Origin: Pseudonocardia sp. DSM 110487
Lineage (GTDB): Bacteria; Actinomycetota; Actinomycetes; Mycobacteriales; Pseudonocardiaceae
Assembly (NCBI RefSeq): GCF_019468565.1
Contig: NZ_CP080521.1
Span: 3,782,001-3,846,000, forward strand
DNA: 64,000 bases
Reading direction: 5' to 3'
The translations under genes and the position numbers were made by a program. The notes below the pieces were generated by a model, which was not told the DNA's origin, did not search any database, and saw only the letters and a program-made list of their open reading frames with translations. This document shows, in pieces, positions 1-8,492 of this stretch; position 1 is the stretch's first letter, and each line of letters begins with the position of its first letter.

Positions 1-1752
1 GACGCCCAGCAGCCGGTCCACGAGCACCTGGCCGGTCTCGATGCCCACCCGCACCTGGCAGAACTGTGCGCCGAACGTATGGCGGGCGAGCGGCTTCTGC
101 TGCGCGACGTCCTCGGTCGTGTCGGCCGCGACCTCGACGCCCGCGGACGGGATCGCGCCGGAGCGCTGGTCCAGTTCACCGAGCAGCGTCTCGCATGCCT
201 TGGTCACTGCCCAGCCCCACGACGCTGTGCCCATCGAACCACCGGCCAACGGGGCCGAGGGCAGGACGCTGCGACCGAGTTCCACGGTGACGCGCTCGGG
301 AGTGGTCAGAAGTGCGTCCGCCGCGACCTGGGTCAGCGCTGTGCGCGATCCCGTCCCGATGTCGACCGCGGCGAGCCGAACCAGGAACGTCCCGTCGGGG
401 TTCGCGCGGGCGCTCGCCGTGCTGGGCCGGATGTGCACCGGATGGTGGCTGGAGGCGACGCCCGTGCCGATCAACCACGGCCCGTCGCGCCGGACACCGG
501 GGGTCGGATCGCGGCCTTCCCAGCCGAAGCGGCGCGCACCCTCCCGAAGGCATGCCACGAGGTGACGGCTGCTGAAGGCCAGGCGGGATTCGGGTTCGAC
601 CTCCGCGTCGTTGATGATCCGCAGCTCGACCGGGTCCATGCCGAGGACGTTGGCCAGCTCGTCCATCGCGGACTCCAGCGCGAACATGCCGGGGGCCTCG
701 CCGGGCGCCCGCATCCAGCTGGGGGTGGGCATGTCCAGCCGCGCCAACCGGTGGACCGTGCGCAGGTTCGACGTTGCGTACATGACGCGCGTGGCGGTGA
801 CGGTCTGCTCGCAGTACTCCCGAATCCGCGAGCTCTGCTGCAACGAGTCGTGCTCCACGGCCACCAACCGACCGTCGGGGTCGGCGCCGAGCCGAATCCG
901 TTGGATCGTGGGGGTGCGGTAACTGACGAGCGGGAACATCTGCTGCCGCGTCATGGCCAACTTGATGGGCCTGCCGACAGCTCGGGCGGCCAAGGCTGCC
1001 AACACGCTCGGCGGCCGCAGCACGGCCTTGGAGCCGAACCCACCGCCCACGTGGTCGGCCACGACGTGCACGTTGTCGACCGAGATCCCGAACAGACCGG
1101 CCAGTGTCGTCGCGGCGACCCAGGGCCCCTGGGTGGCCTCGTACATGGTGAGCGTGTCGCCCTCCCACACCGCGATGGTGGAGTGCGGCTCGATCGGGCT
1201 CGCGTGCTCGGGCGGCGTGGTGTACGTGACGTCGACAGCAGCGGCCGCCGTGGCCAGCGCCGCGTCGACGTCGCCTCTTTCGGTGGTCCCGGCGAAGCCG
1301 CCGTTGACTGTGTCCGGGGCGTAGATCGCCGGGTCGTCGGGGCGCAGCAGGACGTGGTGCGCTACCTCGTCGTACACCACCCGCACGGCCGCGGCGGCCT
1401 CGCGCGCCGCCTCGAGTGTCCGGGCGGCCACCGCCGCAACGATCTGGCCCCGGTATCCGACGTCCTCGCTCTGCAGCACCGCCAGCCCCGGATCCTCCAC
1501 GGGGTGGAGCTTCGGGACCGAACTGCTGTCCAGCACGGCGACGACGTCCGGTTTCGCCAAGGCCGAGCTCGCGTCGACGACACGCACGCGCCCGGCCGCG
1601 ATCGTCGACTGGACCGGCCACAGGTACAGGGCGTCGCGTACCGGATGCTCGTAGGCGTATCGCGCGGCACCGGTGACCTTTGCGACGCCGTCGACCCGCG
1701 CCACGTCGGCGCCGACGCTCTTCTCGGCGCCCACTGTCCCCATGATCGACAT
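1..1752 (-). CDS. paoC: Molybdopterin-binding large subunit of PaoABC-like aldehyde oxidoreductase (3' end cut by window edge)
   Basis: Catalytic molybdenum subunit of a xanthine dehydrogenase-family hydroxylase, expected to oxidise aldehydes or related substrates with electrons passing to the Fe-S and FAD subunits encoded just upstream. 584 codons are present; the family is usually about 700-750 residues, so the C-terminus, with the usual catalytic glutamate, lies outside. Visible motifs are VGGGFGSK (molybdopterin contact) and RAPGEAPGMFALESAMDEL, the typical RAPGE segment. The ATG at 1752 overlaps the FAD-subunit stop region (1755-1757), as expected for translational coupling. Long antisense ORFs over this gene have no recognisable content. 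Substrate is not predictable from sequence. Confidence 0.9.
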   Translation of the reverse strand, partial: MSIMGTVGAEKSVGADVARVDGVAKVTGAARYAYEHPVRDALYLWPVQSTIAAGRVRVVDASSALAKPDVVAVLDSSSVPKLHPVEDPGLAVLQSEDVGYRGQIVAAVAARTLEAAREAAAAVRVVYDEVAHHVLLRPDDPAIYAPDTVNGGFAGTTERGDVDAALATAAAAVDVTYTTPPEHASPIEPHSTIAVWEGDTLTMYEATQGPWVAATTLAGLFGISVDNVHVVADHVGGGFGSKAVLRPPSVLAALAARAVGRPIKLAMTRQQMFPLVSYRTPTIQRIRLGADPDGRLVAVEHDSLQQSSRIREYCEQTVTATRVMYATSNLRTVHRLARLDMPTPSWMRAPGEAPGMFALESAMDELANVLGMDPVELRIINDAEVEPESRLAFSSRHLVACLREGARRFGWEGRDPTPGVRRDGPWLIGTGVASSHHPVHIRPSTASARANPDGTFLVRLAAVDIGTGSRTALTQVAADALLTTPERVTVELGRSVLPSAPLAGGSMGTASWGWAVTKACETLLGELDQRSGAIPSAGVEVAADTTEDVAQQKPLARHTFGAQFCQVRVGIETGQVLVDRLLGV

Positions 1753-1754
1753 GG

Positions 1755-2747
1755 CTAGACGGCTTCCAGGAGGTCGAGCACGGTGGTGCTGACGACGTCG
1801 ACCGCGAGCCCGATCTTGAAGGCGTTGTGGGGGAGAGGCGTCGCCGACGAGAACTCGTCCTCGCCCGCCGCGCGCAGCGTCTCCTCGTCGGGCCGCTGCC
1901 CGACCAGCGCCCGTTCGATCCGGCGTGCCCGCCAGGGCACCGGCGCGACGCCGCCCAGCGCGATGCGAACGTCGCGCAGTCTCTTGTCGGCGTCTGCGGC
2001 GACGACCGCGGCGACCGACACGACGGCGAAGGCGTACGAGGCGCGGTCGCGGATCTTCCGATACCGCATCACCGCACCTGGAGGCGGTGGCGGCAGCTCG
2101 ACGGCAGTGATCAGGTCGCCGCCTTCGAGTACGGTCTCGCGGTCGGGCGTGTCGCCGGGCAGCCGGTAGAACGCCCCGAGCGGGATCGCGGCCTGGGCCC
2201 CGCCCGCCCGCCGTACGTGCACGACGGCGTCCAGCGCGGCCAGCCCGACCACCATGTCGGAGGGGTGCGTGGCCACGCAGGAGTCGGAGGTGCCGAGGAC
2301 CGCGAGGTCGCGGTGGTGTCCCTCGATCGCCGAGCAGCCGGCTCCGGGCGTCCGCTTGTTGCAGGGCTTGGTGATGTCCTGGAAGTACACACATCGGGTG
2401 CGCTGCAGCAGGTTCCCACCGGTCGTCGCGGCGGAGCGCAGCTGCCCGGACGCCCCGGCGAGTACGGCCTCCGACAGCATCGGGAACCGTTGCCGGATCC
2501 CGATGTCGCCCGCCAGGTCGGCGTTGCGGACGGTCGCGCCGACCAGCGCGCCGCCATCCGGGCGGTGCTGGATCCGATCGAACGGCAGCTCGGTGATGTC
2601 CACGAGGCGTGCCGGCCGCGCCACGCCGAGCTTCATGAGGTCGATGAGGTTGGTCCCGCCGGCGAGGTAGGTCGTGTCGGGCTCGGCGACTGCGAGCGCG
2701 GCCGCCTGCGCCGGGTCGCTTGCCCGCACGTACGTGAAGGGCCTCAT
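1755..2747 (-). CDS. paoB: FAD-binding subunit of PaoABC-like aldehyde oxidoreductase, with extra Fe-S motif
   Basis: 330-residue CO dehydrogenase/xanthine dehydrogenase FAD subunit. YLAGGTNLIDLMKLG near the N-terminus is the FAD phosphate-binding loop. A cysteine-rich insert, CVYFQDITKPCNKRTPGAGC followed by SAIEG, matches the segment that holds a [4Fe-4S] cluster in E. coli PaoB (YagS) and is absent from most xanthine dehydrogenase FAD subunits; this is the main reason for the Pao assignment. The ATG at 2747 lies inside a 4-bp ATGA overlap with the upstream 2Fe-2S gene; an in-frame upstream extension reads as antisense-like arginine-rich sequence and was rejected. Second gene of a three-gene operon. 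Confidence 0.92.
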   Translation of the reverse strand: MRPFTYVRASDPAQAAALAVAEPDTTYLAGGTNLIDLMKLGVARPARLVDITELPFDRIQHRPDGGALVGATVRNADLAGDIGIRQRFPMLSEAVLAGASGQLRSAATTGGNLLQRTRCVYFQDITKPCNKRTPGAGCSAIEGHHRDLAVLGTSDSCVATHPSDMVVGLAALDAVVHVRRAGGAQAAIPLGAFYRLPGDTPDRETVLEGGDLITAVELPPPPPGAVMRYRKIRDRASYAFAVVSVAAVVAADADKRLRDVRIALGGVAPVPWRARRIERALVGQRPDEETLRAAGEDEFSSATPLPHNAFKIGLAVDVVSTTVLDLLEAV

Positions 2748-3292
2748 CCGGACCTCCGTGCGGCGTCCAACACGGCGTCGACGATGCCGACATAGGCGCC
2801 GCACCGGCAGAGGTTGCCGCTCAGGCGCTCGCGGACCTCGCCGGCGTCGAGTTCGGCCGCCGATGAGACACCTGCTTCGACATCGCCGGTCACATGGCTC
2901 GGCCAGCCCTTGTCGGCTTCGGCGAGCGCACCGATCGCGGAGCAGATTTGCCCCGGCGTGCAGTAGCCACACTGGAACCCGTCGTGGTCCAGGAATGCCT
3001 GCTGCAGCGGATGCAGCGTGCCGTCGGACGCGGCGACACCCTCGATCGTCACGACGTCGCGGTTCTGCACGGCCACTGCCAGCGTCAGGCAGCTGTAGAT
3101 GCGCCTGCCATCCAGCAGCACCGTGCACGCCCCACATTGACCGTGGTCGCAGCCCTTCTTGGTACCCGTGATGCCGAGCTGCTCGCGCAGCGCATCGAGC
3201 AAGGTCACCCTGTTGTCGAGGACGACGTCCCATTCCCCGCCGTTGATGCGGAGTAGCACGCGGCTATCGGTGCCGTCGCTCGTTGTCGTCAC
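2744..3292 (-). CDS. paoA: 2Fe-2S subunit of PaoABC-like aldehyde oxidoreductase
   Basis: 182-residue electron-transfer subunit with two [2Fe-2S] clusters. The plant-type cluster is in GCDHGQCGACTVLLDG plus the later YSC; the C-terminal four-helix cluster is in QCGYCTPGQI and NLCRCGAY. E. coli PaoA carries a Tat signal, but this protein begins MTTTSDGTDSRVLLRINGGEW with no twin-arginine or hydrophobic segment, so the complex is probably cytoplasmic. First gene of the operon; palindrome site 1 ends 33 nt upstream of the start, and the divergent membrane-protein gene has its own copy. A molybdenum-cofactor maturation gene (XdhC-like) is not visible in the window. Confidence 0.93.
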   Translation of the reverse strand: MTTTSDGTDSRVLLRINGGEWDVVLDNRVTLLDALREQLGITGTKKGCDHGQCGACTVLLDGRRIYSCLTLAVAVQNRDVVTIEGVAASDGTLHPLQQAFLDHDGFQCGYCTPGQICSAIGALAEADKGWPSHVTGDVEAGVSSAAELDAGEVRERLSGNLCRCGAYVGIVDAVLDAARRSG

Positions 3293-3325
3293 TCCGAGAT
3301 GGTCGCGCCGTCACGTCACCCCTTC

Positions 3326-3344
3326 CTCACCCGCGGGGGGTGAG
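3326..3344. promoter_or_regulatory. Regulon palindrome, site 1 (paoABC side)
   Basis: CTCACCC-GCGGG-GGGTGAG: perfect 7-bp arms with a 5-nt spacer. It is 33 nt upstream of the paoA start; with site 2 it fills the middle of the divergent promoter region, centre to centre 23 bp apart. Confidence 0.7.
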
Positions 3345-3348
3345 CGCG

Positions 3349-3367
3349 TTCACCTCGCAGGGGTGAC
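3349..3367. promoter_or_regulatory. Regulon palindrome, site 2 (membrane-protein side)
   Basis: TTCACCT-CGCAG-GGGTGAC: core TCACC/GGTGA arms are perfect. It is 34 nt upstream of the ATG at 3402, almost the same distance as site 1 has to its own gene. Confidence 0.65.
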
Positions 3368-3401
3368 GCGTGGGCAGCCAGCTGCGCGGAAGATCTGGAC
3401 G

Positions 3402-3857
3402 ATGATCTGGGCGTTGCTGGCCGCGTACCTCACGAAACGACCGGCCTGGGTGCAGGCGGTCGTCGTGGGTCTGTGCACGGGCCTCTTCGTCGCTGCCGGG
3501 ACGTACGCGAACCAGCGGGACCCGTTGATCAACTCTGTGGTCCTCTTGGTGCTGGCCGTTGCTGTCGTCGCCGGCGCTGGCTTCTATCTCGCGCTCCGTG
3601 CACGGCTTCGCCACGGCTGGGCCGCGGGCAGACCCCCGCCGACCTGGGTCAATCTCGTCTACGCCGCGGTGTGGCTGCTGTCCCTGATCGTCGCGGTCCG
3701 TGCGCTGTTCGGCGCCGGTGGCCTGAAGGTGGCTGTGCTCGCGATCGTGCCGATCGTGCTGCTGGCCCCACCCGCCCTCGTCGGTATCCGCGCCCTTCTC
3801 GGGCGGTCACCGGCGCACGACGGCGACGCGCCGAGGGCCGGGGGGCAGCCCGGCTAG
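3402..3857 (+). CDS. Small four-helix membrane protein
   Basis: 151-residue protein of unknown function with four hydrophobic segments (roughly residues 17-33, 45-66, 82-102 and 110-130), separated by short basic loops such as RARLRHG, and a polar C-terminal tail. I do not recognise a family. The ATG at 3402 was chosen because the sequence upstream in the same frame reads as non-coding, although a GTG at 3363 is possible and would put the start inside palindrome site 2. It is divergent from paoABC. The 3' end overlaps the convergent antiporter gene by 4 bp. Confidence 0.7.
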   Translation: MIWALLAAYLTKRPAWVQAVVVGLCTGLFVAAGTYANQRDPLINSVVLLVLAVAVVAGAGFYLALRARLRHGWAAGRPPPTWVNLVYAAVWLLSLIVAVRALFGAGGLKVAVLAIVPIVLLAPPALVGIRALLGRSPAHDGDAPRAGGQPG

Positions 3858-5143
3858 CGTTCCGGTGAGCCGGACTCACGGACCCCCGGTGGGCCGAGAC
3901 GGCGGGGCAGCCCGCGGACAGGTATGTCGGGGACCGGGTCGCCTGGCTCGGGTTCGCGGGTGTCGACCGCCTTGCCGTACCGCGCGGCCATGGGCGCAGC
4001 GCTGGCACCGTGCGCGAGCACGCTCAGAAACACGGTCACCGCAATGGCGACGACGGCCGGATCCGCCTGTGGCCCGAGTTCTTCCACGGCGAGCAATGCA
4101 AACACCAGGGACGCCAGGCCTCGGGGACCGAACCAGCCGACGAACAGCACTGTTCTTCGGTCGAGGCCTGCGCCGATGAGGGCGAGCGCAACGGGAAGCA
4201 TCCGCACGACGGTGAGGCTGAGGACGGCGTACAACGCAGTGGTCAAGTCCACACCTTCGAGCACGATGGGTACCGCGATCACGCCGAACGCGATCCACAC
4301 CAGGAGGGAGACCAGGCCGCTCGCCTGCTCGAGGAACAAGACCTCCACGGGGCCACGCCGGCCCGCCGCAGCGCCGAAGGCCAACCCTCCGCAGAACGCG
4401 GCGACGAATCCATTCCCGCCCACGACCAGCGCGCCGGCATAGGAGCAGACGGCGAGCGCGAGAACCGCGATACCGGCGAATTCCTCAGCGGACCATCCCC
4501 TGTGGCGCGCCCACCGCAGTAATCCGCCGCCGACAAACCCCACAGCTACGCCCACGATCACCCCGACAGCCAGCTCGACCAGCGCCTTTCCCATGCCCGG
4601 CGCCTCGGCGAGTCCCTCGGCGGAGGCTGCCCCCGCGATCGCGACCACGACAAGGGGAGTGGCGATCCCATCGTTGAGGCCACTCTCCACCGTGATGAGC
4701 CGACGCACCCGGGACGGCACCGCCGGGTTCGTCACGACCGGAACACCCAGTGCCGCGTCAGTGGGCGCCAGAGCTGCCGCAACGAGCAGGGCGAGCCACA
4801 CGCCCTGCCCGGGGACGAGCCAGAGCGCCAGCACCCACCCGAAGACAACCGTCAGCGGCAGGCCGATCCCGAGTAACCGCGCGAATCGTCCGAGATCCTT
4901 ACCGAGGTCGGGAACTCGGACTCGCGCTGCGTCGGAGAAGAGCACCCAGACGAGGGTGACCTCCACCAGTGGTTTGAGAGTTTCGGGCGCCGATGGCGTG
5001 TGGAACAGGCCGAGCGCCGCGAGGATCGCGCCGACCGCCACGAAAACGATGGGGGCCGTCAGGTCGGCCCGCTCGAGCCGCGCCGAGACGGTCCCCCACG
5101 CGAAGATCGTCGCGGCGACCAGCGCCACCGCTGCTATGTCCAA
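3854..5143 (-). CDS. Cation/proton antiporter, CPA1 family
   Basis: 429-residue integral membrane protein of the monovalent cation:proton antiporter-1 (NhaP/YjcE) family, expected to exchange Na+ or K+ for H+ at the plasma membrane. It begins with a hydrophobic helix and contains APTDAALG and ESGLNDGIATPL, the paired transport-site helices of this family, plus FGPRGLASLVFALL near the end of the membrane domain. About 12 hydrophobic segments are followed by a proline-rich tail of about 45 residues with no nucleotide-binding (TrkA) domain. The start is TTG at 5143 with GGGAG six to seven bases upstream. Site 3 lies 59 nt upstream. Confidence 0.9.
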   Translation of the reverse strand: MDIAAVALVAATIFAWGTVSARLERADLTAPIVFVAVGAILAALGLFHTPSAPETLKPLVEVTLVWVLFSDAARVRVPDLGKDLGRFARLLGIGLPLTVVFGWVLALWLVPGQGVWLALLVAAALAPTDAALGVPVVTNPAVPSRVRRLITVESGLNDGIATPLVVVAIAGAASAEGLAEAPGMGKALVELAVGVIVGVAVGFVGGGLLRWARHRGWSAEEFAGIAVLALAVCSYAGALVVGGNGFVAAFCGGLAFGAAAGRRGPVEVLFLEQASGLVSLLVWIAFGVIAVPIVLEGVDLTTALYAVLSLTVVRMLPVALALIGAGLDRRTVLFVGWFGPRGLASLVFALLAVEELGPQADPAVVAIAVTVFLSVLAHGASAAPMAARYGKAVDTREPEPGDPVPDIPVRGLPRRLGPPGVRESGSPER

Positions 5144-5202
5144 ACCCGTCTCCCAAGCTCCACTGGCATGCCCGGACCATCGCGACGCCGCAAAGCGTCT
5201 GC

Positions 5203-5221
5203 ATCACCTGTGGGGGATGGT
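5203..5221. promoter_or_regulatory. Regulon palindrome, site 3 (antiporter side)
   Basis: ATCACCT-GTGGG-GGATGGT: strong left arm, right arm keeps GGATG only. It lies 59 nt upstream of the antiporter TTG start; the partner site 4 serves the divergent MFS gene. Confidence 0.5.
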
Positions 5222-5242
5222 CCGTCCCGACCGGCGGGGCCC

Positions 5243-5261
5243 CTCATCCGTCAGGGATGAG
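5243..5261. promoter_or_regulatory. Regulon palindrome, site 4 (MFS side)
   Basis: CTCATCC-GTCAG-GGATGAG, and the arms extend one base further on each side (CCTCATCC/GGATGAGG, 8 bp perfect). This is the copy that looks most like the MalT box (GGGGAKGAGG). It lies 67 nt upstream of the MFS start. Confidence 0.7.
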
Positions 5262-5328
5262 GCCGCTCGCGCATCGCCGCCGCACCATCGGCACTGCACC
5301 CACGGCGGGATCGGTGACGGAGGCGGCG

Positions 5329-6969
5329 ATGAGCAGTGAGGCACCGGCAGGCCCTGCTACGGGCAGGGCGGGCTCTGTGCTGCTCACCCTCGCCGCAGGC
5401 CAGTTCCTGATGACCCTCGACAGCTCGGTCATGAACGTCGCCATCGCCACGGTGGCGAAGGACGTCGGCACGACGGTGACCGGCATCCAGGCGGCCATCA
5501 CGCTGTACACCCTGGTCATGGCGATGCTGATGGTGACGGGCGGCAAGGTCGGCTCGTTGATCGGGCGTCGGCGCGCGTTCACGATCGGCTGCATCGTCTA
5601 CGGCGCCGGCTCGCTGATGACCGCGGTGGCGCCGAACCTGCCGGTCCTCATCATCGGATGGTCCGTGCTGGAAGGCATCGGGGCGGCGCTGATCCTGCCC
5701 GCGATCGTCGCGCTGGTCGCCGGCAACTTCCCGCCCGAGGGCCGCCCGCGCGCGTACGGGCTGGTGATGGGCGCGGGCGCGATCGCGGTCGCGGTCGGCC
5801 CGCTGATCGGCGGGGTCGCGGCGACGTACTTCTCCTGGCGGTGGGTGTTCGTCGGGGAGGTGCTCGTCGTGGCCGTGATCCTGGTGCTGGCCCGCCGGAT
5901 CCAGGACGCCCCCCTCGAGGGTCGCACCCGGTTCGACGTGACCGGATCCGTGCTCGCCGCAGTGGGGCTCGGGCTGGCGGTCTTCGGCGTGCTGCGATCC
6001 GCGGAGTGGGGCTGGGTCGTCCCGAAATCAGGCGCATCGTCGCTGCTGGGTGTCTCGCTCACGGTGTGGTTCGTGATCAGCGGACTGCTCGTGGTGTGGG
6101 CCTTCCTCGAGCGGGAGTCGCGCCTGGAGGAGGCGAGCCGGGATCCCCTGGTCAAGCCGTCGATGTTCAGCAACCGCCAGATGATGGGCGGCCTCCTGAT
6201 GTTCTTCCTGCTCTACCTGGTGCAGGCGGGGCTGTTCTTCACGATCCCGCTGTTCCTGTCGGTGTCACTGGGCCTGACCGCCATCGAGACCGGGCTCCGG
6301 ATCCTGCCGCTGTCCATCACGCTGCTCGCCGCTGCGGTCGGGATCCCCAAGTTCTTCCCGAATGCGTCCCCGCGCCGGGTGGTCCGGCTGGGCCTGCTGG
6401 CGATGCTCGCCGGCGTGGTCGTCCTGCTCGTGGCCATCGACCCGGCCGCAGACGCCCGGATCGTGACCGTGCCGCTGCTGCTCGCCGGGCTGGGGATCGG
6501 CGCGCTCGCGTCGCAGCTCGGAGCCGTGACGGTGAGCGCGGTGCCCGACGAGCTGAGCCCTGAGGTCGGCGGGCTGCAGAACACGGCGACGAACCTCGGC
6601 GCCGCTCTCGGGACCGCGCTCGCCGGCTCCATCCTGATCACGTCCCTGACCGCGGCCTTCCTGCTAGGGGTCCAGGAGAACCCGGCGATTCCCGAGCAGG
6701 TCAAGACGCAGGCGAGCGTCCAGCTCGCCGGTGGCGTCCCCTTCCTGTCCGACTCCGACCTCCAGGCGGCTCTGGACCAGGCCGCCGTGCCCGCGCCGGT
6801 CGCCGATGCCGCCATCGAGGTGAACCGCGACGCGCGGGTGGAGGGCCTGCAGTCGGCGCTCACCGTGCTGGCGCTCTTCGCGGCGGTCGGGCTCTTCGCC
6901 GCACGCCGGATCCCGGACCACCCACAACGCTCGGCACCCGCGGCCCAGCGGGCAGTGCGCGAATCCTGA
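5329..6969 (+). CDS. MFS multidrug exporter, DHA2 (14-helix) family
   Basis: 546-residue major facilitator of the EmrB/QacA type, a proton-driven exporter of drugs or lipophilic compounds. LDSSVMNVAIATV in the first helix is the DHA2 motif D1-like signature, GGKVGSLIGRRRAFTIG is the motif A loop, and GPLIGGVAATYFSWRWVF is the antiporter motif C followed by the WRWIF-type segment. About 14 hydrophobic helices are present. ATG at 5329 was chosen because the alignment with the family starts just after it; the frame continues upstream but without recognisable sequence. It ends 2 nt before the convergent lipid kinase gene. Confidence 0.9.
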   Translation: MSSEAPAGPATGRAGSVLLTLAAGQFLMTLDSSVMNVAIATVAKDVGTTVTGIQAAITLYTLVMAMLMVTGGKVGSLIGRRRAFTIGCIVYGAGSLMTAVAPNLPVLIIGWSVLEGIGAALILPAIVALVAGNFPPEGRPRAYGLVMGAGAIAVAVGPLIGGVAATYFSWRWVFVGEVLVVAVILVLARRIQDAPLEGRTRFDVTGSVLAAVGLGLAVFGVLRSAEWGWVVPKSGASSLLGVSLTVWFVISGLLVVWAFLERESRLEEASRDPLVKPSMFSNRQMMGGLLMFFLLYLVQAGLFFTIPLFLSVSLGLTAIETGLRILPLSITLLAAAVGIPKFFPNASPRRVVRLGLLAMLAGVVVLLVAIDPAADARIVTVPLLLAGLGIGALASQLGAVTVSAVPDELSPEVGGLQNTATNLGAALGTALAGSILITSLTAAFLLGVQENPAIPEQVKTQASVQLAGGVPFLSDSDLQAALDQAAVPAPVADAAIEVNRDARVEGLQSALTVLALFAAVGLFAARRIPDHPQRSAPAAQRAVRES

Positions 6970-6971
6970 GC

Positions 6972-8321
6972 TCACAGCTCCTCGTTCGTGCGGTGGTCCT
7001 CGCGGTGCAGCACGTCGGTCGTCGGAACCCGGCCCGCGGCGATGGCTGCCAGTGCACGAAAGCCGTCACCGGCCCGGTCGGGCTGCATTGCCGATGGCGA
7101 CGCCCCGGGGTGCTGCGGGGCGATGCGGACGCGCAGCGCGCGGGGTCGGGTTCGGAAGCGGATCGGTGGGTCGAGCACGACGGCCTCGCCGTCGATTCCG
7201 AGCGGGACCGGTTGTGCCGAGTCGATGCGGAACGCCTGCGTCGACCACTGCCGCAGCAGTGAGGACGGCCCGTGCCCTGCCGTCCCGTCCTGGCCTCGGG
7301 CGGGTACCACGGCGACGCCGAGCTGCCCGGTGTCGATCCGCGGGCGGGTCCCGGAGCCGACGGCGCGGCCGAGCCGGTAGGGGTTGTTGGACACCAGGAT
7401 CGTGGCCGCCGACGCGTGGGCCACACCATCAGGAGAGTTCCAGCGCAGGTCGAGTTCGGAGCCGGCGGGACCCAGGACCGTTGGCGCGGTGTCGAGCAAC
7501 GTGCGGATCTTCGCGTCGCGGTAGCCCTCGCTCTGCACTGCCTCGGCGTAGAGGCCCATCGAGACGTTGTTGACGAACACCCGTCCGTTGACCTCCCCGA
7601 GGTCGACGATGTGTTCGCCGCCGTCGACGAAGGCGTCGAGGGCCCCGACGACGTCGTCGCGATCCACCCCCAGGTCGAGCGCGAAATGGTTGCGGGTGCC
7701 CGCGGGAATGCAGGCGTAGGGCAGGCCGTGTTCGGCGGCAGCTGTGGCGACGATGGCCTGTGTGCCGTCCCCGCCGGCCGCCGCGAGCCCGTCGGCACCC
7801 GCGGCGACGGCGTCGCGGACGAGTTGCTCGAGATCGTCGCCGCGGTGCAGCTCCACGGTCTTGATCCCCCGGGCGGCGGCTTCGTCGGCCAGCCCGACCT
7901 CGGCTGCCTTCCCGCCGCCGGACCACGGGTTGACGAACAGCACCGGTCGCCGCGGCCGATCGGCGGCAGGAAGGTGAACGTGCGCTTGGAACGCCGCACG
8001 GGCGGCGGTGTGCCAGATCGCGATACCGAGCATGAGCAGCATCAAGGGGAGCCAGCTACCGTTGCGGATCAGCAGCGCCGCGGCGCCCATGAGGGCCAGC
8101 ACCGCCACGGCGATCCCCGCGCCGCGTTGCCGACCGCCTCGCACCACCCCGAACCAGGCCGCCCCCAGCGCGATCGCGACGCAACCGAGTACCCCGAGGC
8201 CCTCCGGGAAGTCGCTGATCGTTACCGCGGCGGCGAGCACAACCGTCAGCGCAGCGGTGAGCAGCGCAACCGCGGCGGCTGCGCGTTGCCTGCCGGATAC
8301 GGAAGCCGCGGGAACGGTCAT
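6972..8321 (-). CDS. Diacylglycerol kinase-family lipid kinase with N-terminal membrane domain
   Basis: 449 residues. The N-terminal ~110 residues form four hydrophobic segments. From about residue 125 follows a DAGK/sphingosine kinase catalytic domain: LFVNPWSGGGKA (nucleotide loop), AAGGDGTQAIVA (the GGDGT ATP-binding signature), CIPAGTRNHFALDLG (the GTxNDFA-type segment, with R in place of the common N), then the beta-sandwich lipid-binding half ending LGIDGEAV. It probably phosphorylates diacylglycerol or a related membrane lipid. Third gene of an operon with the 45-residue basic protein and the first DUF7144 protein. Confidence 0.88.
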   Translation of the reverse strand: MTVPAASVSGRQRAAAAVALLTAALTVVLAAAVTISDFPEGLGVLGCVAIALGAAWFGVVRGGRQRGAGIAVAVLALMGAAALLIRNGSWLPLMLLMLGIAIWHTAARAAFQAHVHLPAADRPRRPVLFVNPWSGGGKAAEVGLADEAAARGIKTVELHRGDDLEQLVRDAVAAGADGLAAAGGDGTQAIVATAAAEHGLPYACIPAGTRNHFALDLGVDRDDVVGALDAFVDGGEHIVDLGEVNGRVFVNNVSMGLYAEAVQSEGYRDAKIRTLLDTAPTVLGPAGSELDLRWNSPDGVAHASAATILVSNNPYRLGRAVGSGTRPRIDTGQLGVAVVPARGQDGTAGHGPSSLLRQWSTQAFRIDSAQPVPLGIDGEAVVLDPPIRFRTRPRALRVRIAPQHPGASPSAMQPDRAGDGFRALAAIAAGRVPTTDVLHREDHRTNEEL

Positions 8322-8330
8322 GGGTTCCCG

Positions 8331-8468
8331 CTAGCCTTTCTTGCCGAATCTCTTGGCGATCTTTGCTCGCACCTTGGGGTCCTTGGCCTTGCGCATCGCC
8401 TTCTCGCGCAGTTTCCTTCCATTCGATGAATTCGCGAAATTCGACAGCCTATTCATCAATGAACCCAT
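8331..8468 (-). CDS. Small basic protein, 45 residues
   Basis: Short ORF with an excellent ribosome binding site (AAAGGAG, about 9 nt before the ATG). The protein starts MGSLMNRLSNFANSSNGRKL and continues with repeated KAMRKAKDPKVRAKIAKR-type basic helix ending FGKKG; about one third of residues are Lys or Arg. No known domain; the look is of a DNA-, RNA- or membrane-associated amphipathic helix. It is 9 nt upstream of the lipid kinase gene and 24 nt downstream of the DUF7144 gene, so it is the middle gene of that operon. Confidence 0.7.
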   Translation of the reverse strand: MGSLMNRLSNFANSSNGRKLREKAMRKAKDPKVRAKIAKRFGKKG

Positions 8469-8492
8469 TGCTACCTGCTCCTTTCTGTTCAG

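Noticed and set aside
79..1758. 559-residue plus-strand frame opposite the molybdenum subunit
   Set aside because: Arginine/histidine-rich composition typical of antisense frames in GC-rich DNA; the minus strand codes for a recognisable paoC.
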